This document shows, one piece after another, positions 61,572 through 64,000 of a stretch of DNA of 64,000 bases; position 1 is the stretch's first letter; the number at the start of each line of letters is the position of its first letter. The notes under the pieces are model-generated. The model had not been told where the DNA came from. It worked only from the letters and a program-made list of their open reading frames with translations, and did not search any database. Origin of the DNA: Streptomyces sp. CMB-StM0423 (lineage in GTDB: Bacteria; Actinomycetota; Actinomycetes; Streptomycetales; Streptomycetaceae). The stretch covers positions 5,831,001-5,895,000 of the forward strand of contig NZ_CP025407.1 in assembly GCF_002847285.1 (NCBI RefSeq), in the 5' to 3' direction. The translations under genes were made by a program, and so were the position numbers.

Positions 61572-64000
61572 GTGAGACGGATACATCGTGCGCTTCTGGT
61601 GGGGCTGTTAGCCCTCGGAGTCTCGGCCGCGTACCACCCCGTCGCGTCGGCCGAGGCGGGTCCCCGGTTAACGGTCGCGGGGGTCCTGGCCAGTGCCGAC
61701 GACGGGAACGTGGCGGCCAACACCCTCGACAACGATCTGAGCACCCGCTGGTCCGCCGAGGGCGAGGGGGTGTGGATCCGCTACGACCTCGGCTCGGCGC
61801 AGACGATCGGCTCGGCGTCGATCGCCTGGCACCAGGGCAACACCAGGAAGAACACCTTCGACGTCGAGGTGTCCGACGACGGATCGTCGTGGAGACCGGT
61901 CCTGACCCGGGAAACCAGCAGCGGGACCACGCTCCAGCCGCAGGACTACGACTTCGCCGACACCTCCGCCCGGTATCTGCGCATCGTCGGCCACGGCAAC
62001 ACCTCCAACGACTGGACCAGCATCACCGAGACAGCGGTCTACGGGGCCGACGGCGGCGGCGGCGATACCTGTGACTACCCGGCCGACGTGCTGGACCTGA
62101 CGAACTGGTACATCGGGCTGCCGGTCGGCGAGGAGGAGTCGCCGACCAACGTCGAACAGCCGGAACTCGCCACGTACGCGAACGACCCGTGGTTCACCGC
62201 GACCCCGGACTGCGACGCCGTTCAGTTCCGCGCCGCCGTCAACGGGGTCACCACCAGCGGCTCCAGCTATCCCCGCTCGGAGCTGCGCGAGATGACGGGG
62301 CAGAACAAGGCGAGCTGGTCGTCGACCTCCGGCACGCACACGATGGTGATCGACCAGGCCATCACGGATCTTCCCGCGGACAAGCCGCATGTCGTCGCCG
62401 GGCAGATCCACGACGCCGACGACGACGTCTCGGTCTTCCGCCTGGAAGGCACCAAGCTCTACGTCACCTCTCCCGATGACAGCAACTACAAGCTGGTGAC
62501 GGACGACTACGCGCTGGGCGACAGGTTCCAGGCGAAGTTCGTGGTCGGCGACGGCGAGATCAAGGCGTACTACAACGGCGTGCTGCAGACCACGATCGCG
62601 GCCGACTTCGAAGGCGGCTACTTCAAGGCGGGCGCGTACACCCAGGCCAACTGCGAACGCTCGTCGCCGTGCAGCGACGACAACTACGGCCAGGTGGAGA
62701 TCTACGACCTGAGCGTCACCCACGACGACGGTCAGGAAACCGAGGACCCGACAGAGGCGGCCGAGCGGTACGGCTGGGGCGAACCGCTGCCGATCTCGGA
62801 CGAGTTCGACTACACCGGACCGGTCGACCCGGAGAAGTGGGACGTACCGTCGGGCAACGTCGGAGGCACGGAGCAGTGCTGGGAAGGGCACGCCGGGAAC
62901 GGCCGCCGGTGCGGGAAGAACAGCACCGTCGCGGACGGAATCATGACCATGCGCGGTGAGGCGAACGGCGACACGGGATGGATCAGGCAGAACCGTGACA
63001 CCCAGTACGCCCGCTGGGAGATCCGCTCCCGCTCGCGGAACACCGGCTCCTCCGGCGGGCTCTACCATCCCCTGCACCTGATCTGGCCCACCGCCGGTGA
63101 CCGGCTCAAGAACGGGGAGTACGACTGGGTCGAGTACTCGAACCCCGACGCGCAGTGCCTCTCGGCGTTCCTGCACTACCCGGAGAGCCCGTCGGACGAG
63201 AAGGAATACCGCGAGCTCTGCCCCGTGGACATGACGGAGTGGCACAACTTCGCGTTCGAGTGGACGCCGGACGCGCTGGTCGGCTACGTCGACGGTGCCG
63301 AATGGTTCCGGCTGGCGGACGGCGCGAACTCCGACCGCGGGGACATCCAGAAGATGCCGCTGGGCAACCTCGTCATCCAGCTCGACAACTTCACCGGCGA
63401 CAGCGGTCTGCGCCCGGCGGTGTACGAGGTCGACTGGGTCAGGACGTATCCGGTCGCGCCGGATGGGGGCTCTCCGGGCTCCCCGGGTGCTCCGGTGACC
63501 GTCACGGGAGTCTCGGCGAACGCCGATGACGGCAACGTGCCCGCCAACACCCTCGACAACGACCTGAGTACCCGCTGGTCCGCCCAGGGCGACGGGGTGT
63601 GGATCCGCTACGACCTCGGCTCGGCGAAGACCGTCGGCTCGGCGTCGATCGCCTGGCACCAGGGCAACACCAGAAAGAACACCTTCGACGTCGAGGTGTC
63701 CGACGACGGGTCTTCGTGGAGAAAGGTCCTGACCCGGGAAACCAGCAGCGGCACCACACTCCAGCCGCAGAACTACGACTTCGCCGACACCACCGCGCGG
63801 TATCTGCGCATCGTCGGCCACGGCAACACCTCCAACGACTGGACGAGCATCACCGAGACGACCGTCCACGGGGCCGACGGCGGCGACGGCGGAGATCCCG
63901 GCGATCCCGGCCCCGGCCGTACCGTCGAGGTCGCCGACTCGGACCAGTTACAGGACGCGTTCGCGGACGCGCGCGCCGGAGACCGCGTCGTGCTCGCGGA
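61572..64000 (+). CDS. Secreted multi-domain polysaccharide-degrading enzyme (partial)
   Basis: The frame is open from GTG 61572 to the window end (over 809 codons). A signal peptide ends near residue 27. Domain 1 (about 33-160) is F5/8 type C (discoidin, CBM32-like). Domain 2 (167-385) is a PL7 alginate lyase: RSELREM from 235, QIH at 278-280 and YFKAGAYTQ at 350-358 with the catalytic Tyr. Domain 3 (about 400-620) is GH16 with E-Y-D-W-V-E at 516-521. Domain 4 (about 642-770) is a second F5/8 domain. A new domain starts near 782 (VEVADSDQLQDAFADA), like the first turn of PL6/chondroitinase B. TTA codons are at residues 13, 33 and 793. Confidence 0.88.
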   Translation, partial: MRRIHRALLVGLLALGVSAAYHPVASAEAGPRLTVAGVLASADDGNVAANTLDNDLSTRWSAEGEGVWIRYDLGSAQTIGSASIAWHQGNTRKNTFDVEVSDDGSSWRPVLTRETSSGTTLQPQDYDFADTSARYLRIVGHGNTSNDWTSITETAVYGADGGGGDTCDYPADVLDLTNWYIGLPVGEEESPTNVEQPELATYANDPWFTATPDCDAVQFRAAVNGVTTSGSSYPRSELREMTGQNKASWSSTSGTHTMVIDQAITDLPADKPHVVAGQIHDADDDVSVFRLEGTKLYVTSPDDSNYKLVTDDYALGDRFQAKFVVGDGEIKAYYNGVLQTTIAADFEGGYFKAGAYTQANCERSSPCSDDNYGQVEIYDLSVTHDDGQETEDPTEAAERYGWGEPLPISDEFDYTGPVDPEKWDVPSGNVGGTEQCWEGHAGNGRRCGKNSTVADGIMTMRGEANGDTGWIRQNRDTQYARWEIRSRSRNTGSSGGLYHPLHLIWPTAGDRLKNGEYDWVEYSNPDAQCLSAFLHYPESPSDEKEYRELCPVDMTEWHNFAFEWTPDALVGYVDGAEWFRLADGANSDRGDIQKMPLGNLVIQLDNFTGDSGLRPAVYEVDWVRTYPVAPDGGSPGSPGAPVTVTGVSANADDGNVPANTLDNDLSTRWSAQGDGVWIRYDLGSAKTVGSASIAWHQGNTRKNTFDVEVSDDGSSWRKVLTRETSSGTTLQPQNYDFADTTARYLRIVGHGNTSNDWTSITETTVHGADGGDGGDPGDPGPGRTVEVADSDQLQDAFADARAGDRVVLA
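61662..62050 (+). repeat. First copy of duplicated F5/8 domain
   Basis: This stretch encodes the first discoidin-like domain and is matched by the second copy at 63489-63877, offset by 1827 bases (609 codons). Long DNA identities, such as CGCTGGTCCGCC and the run from GGCTCGGCGTCGATCGCC, point to recent duplication or gene conversion. Confidence 0.8.
63489..63877 (+). repeat. Second copy of duplicated F5/8 domain
   Basis: The encoded domain is nearly the same as the first copy: VTVTGVSANADDGN against LTVAGVLASADDGN, then almost identical through TSNDWTSITET. It separates the GH16 domain from the downstream beta-helix domain. Confidence 0.8.

Overview
The window is very GC-rich with strongly G/C-biased third codon positions, ATG/GTG starts, AAGGAGG-type ribosome sites, many four-base ATGA/GTGA gene overlaps, and gene blocks (hrcA-dnaJ, phoH-ybeY-CNNM, era, leuA, recO-uppS, zur-znuBCA-glyS) in the order seen in Streptomyces chromosomes. 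I read it as a chromosomal core segment of a Streptomyces or close relative, with accessory islands. No rRNA, tRNA, CRISPR array or complete IS element was seen.

Layout. 0.3-2.5 kb: a small accessory operon (recombinase-like protein plus a coupled 90-aa protein) and an XRE regulator with a large palindrome at its start codon. 2.5-14.6 kb: DUF3097 and MBL genes divergent from a CIRCE-controlled hrcA-dnaJ heat-shock operon, then nitronate monooxygenase-rsmE, a tricorn protease, HIT, RNase Z and a PfkB kinase. 14.6-24 kb: a cytidine-deaminase-like protein without zinc ligands, an oppositely oriented 478-aa orphan, CNNM/CBS, ybeY, phoH interrupted by a 360-aa intein, two small genes, a LysR remnant, era and a TerB-like gene. 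24-35 kb: a repeat element, leuA with a leucine-rich leader peptide, an M4 protease with its emfourin-type inhibitor, an MMPL transporter, a two-component system, and a GntR regulator next to a secreted sialidase. 35-42 kb: recO, uppS, zur and the znuABC zinc operon, and glyS. 42-53 kb: TetR, aldo/keto reductase, MBL, a giant AfsR-type regulator divergent from an MFS pump, and a Ser/Thr kinase with an extracellular peptidoglycan-binding domain. 53-57.7 kb: a DUF397/XRE pair divergent from a five-gene cluster resembling type VII secretion cargo. 57.8-64 kb: dus, SRPBCC/TetR, Nudix, a DHFR-like reductase, and the start of a huge secreted polysaccharide-degrading enzyme that runs off the window.

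How the genes work together. Several local circuits are visible: HrcA on CIRCE; Zur on the znuABC promoter; a FadR-type GntR with a shared operator motif at its own and the sialidase promoter; leucine-dependent attenuation ahead of leuA; and TetR-type operators in a divergent gap. The most unusual items are the PhoH intein with all three class-3 marker residues and LAGLIDADG motifs, the modular PL7-GH16-(PL6-like) enzyme with duplicated F5/8-type domains and three TTA codons, the type VII-like cluster, and a family of short inverted-repeat elements.
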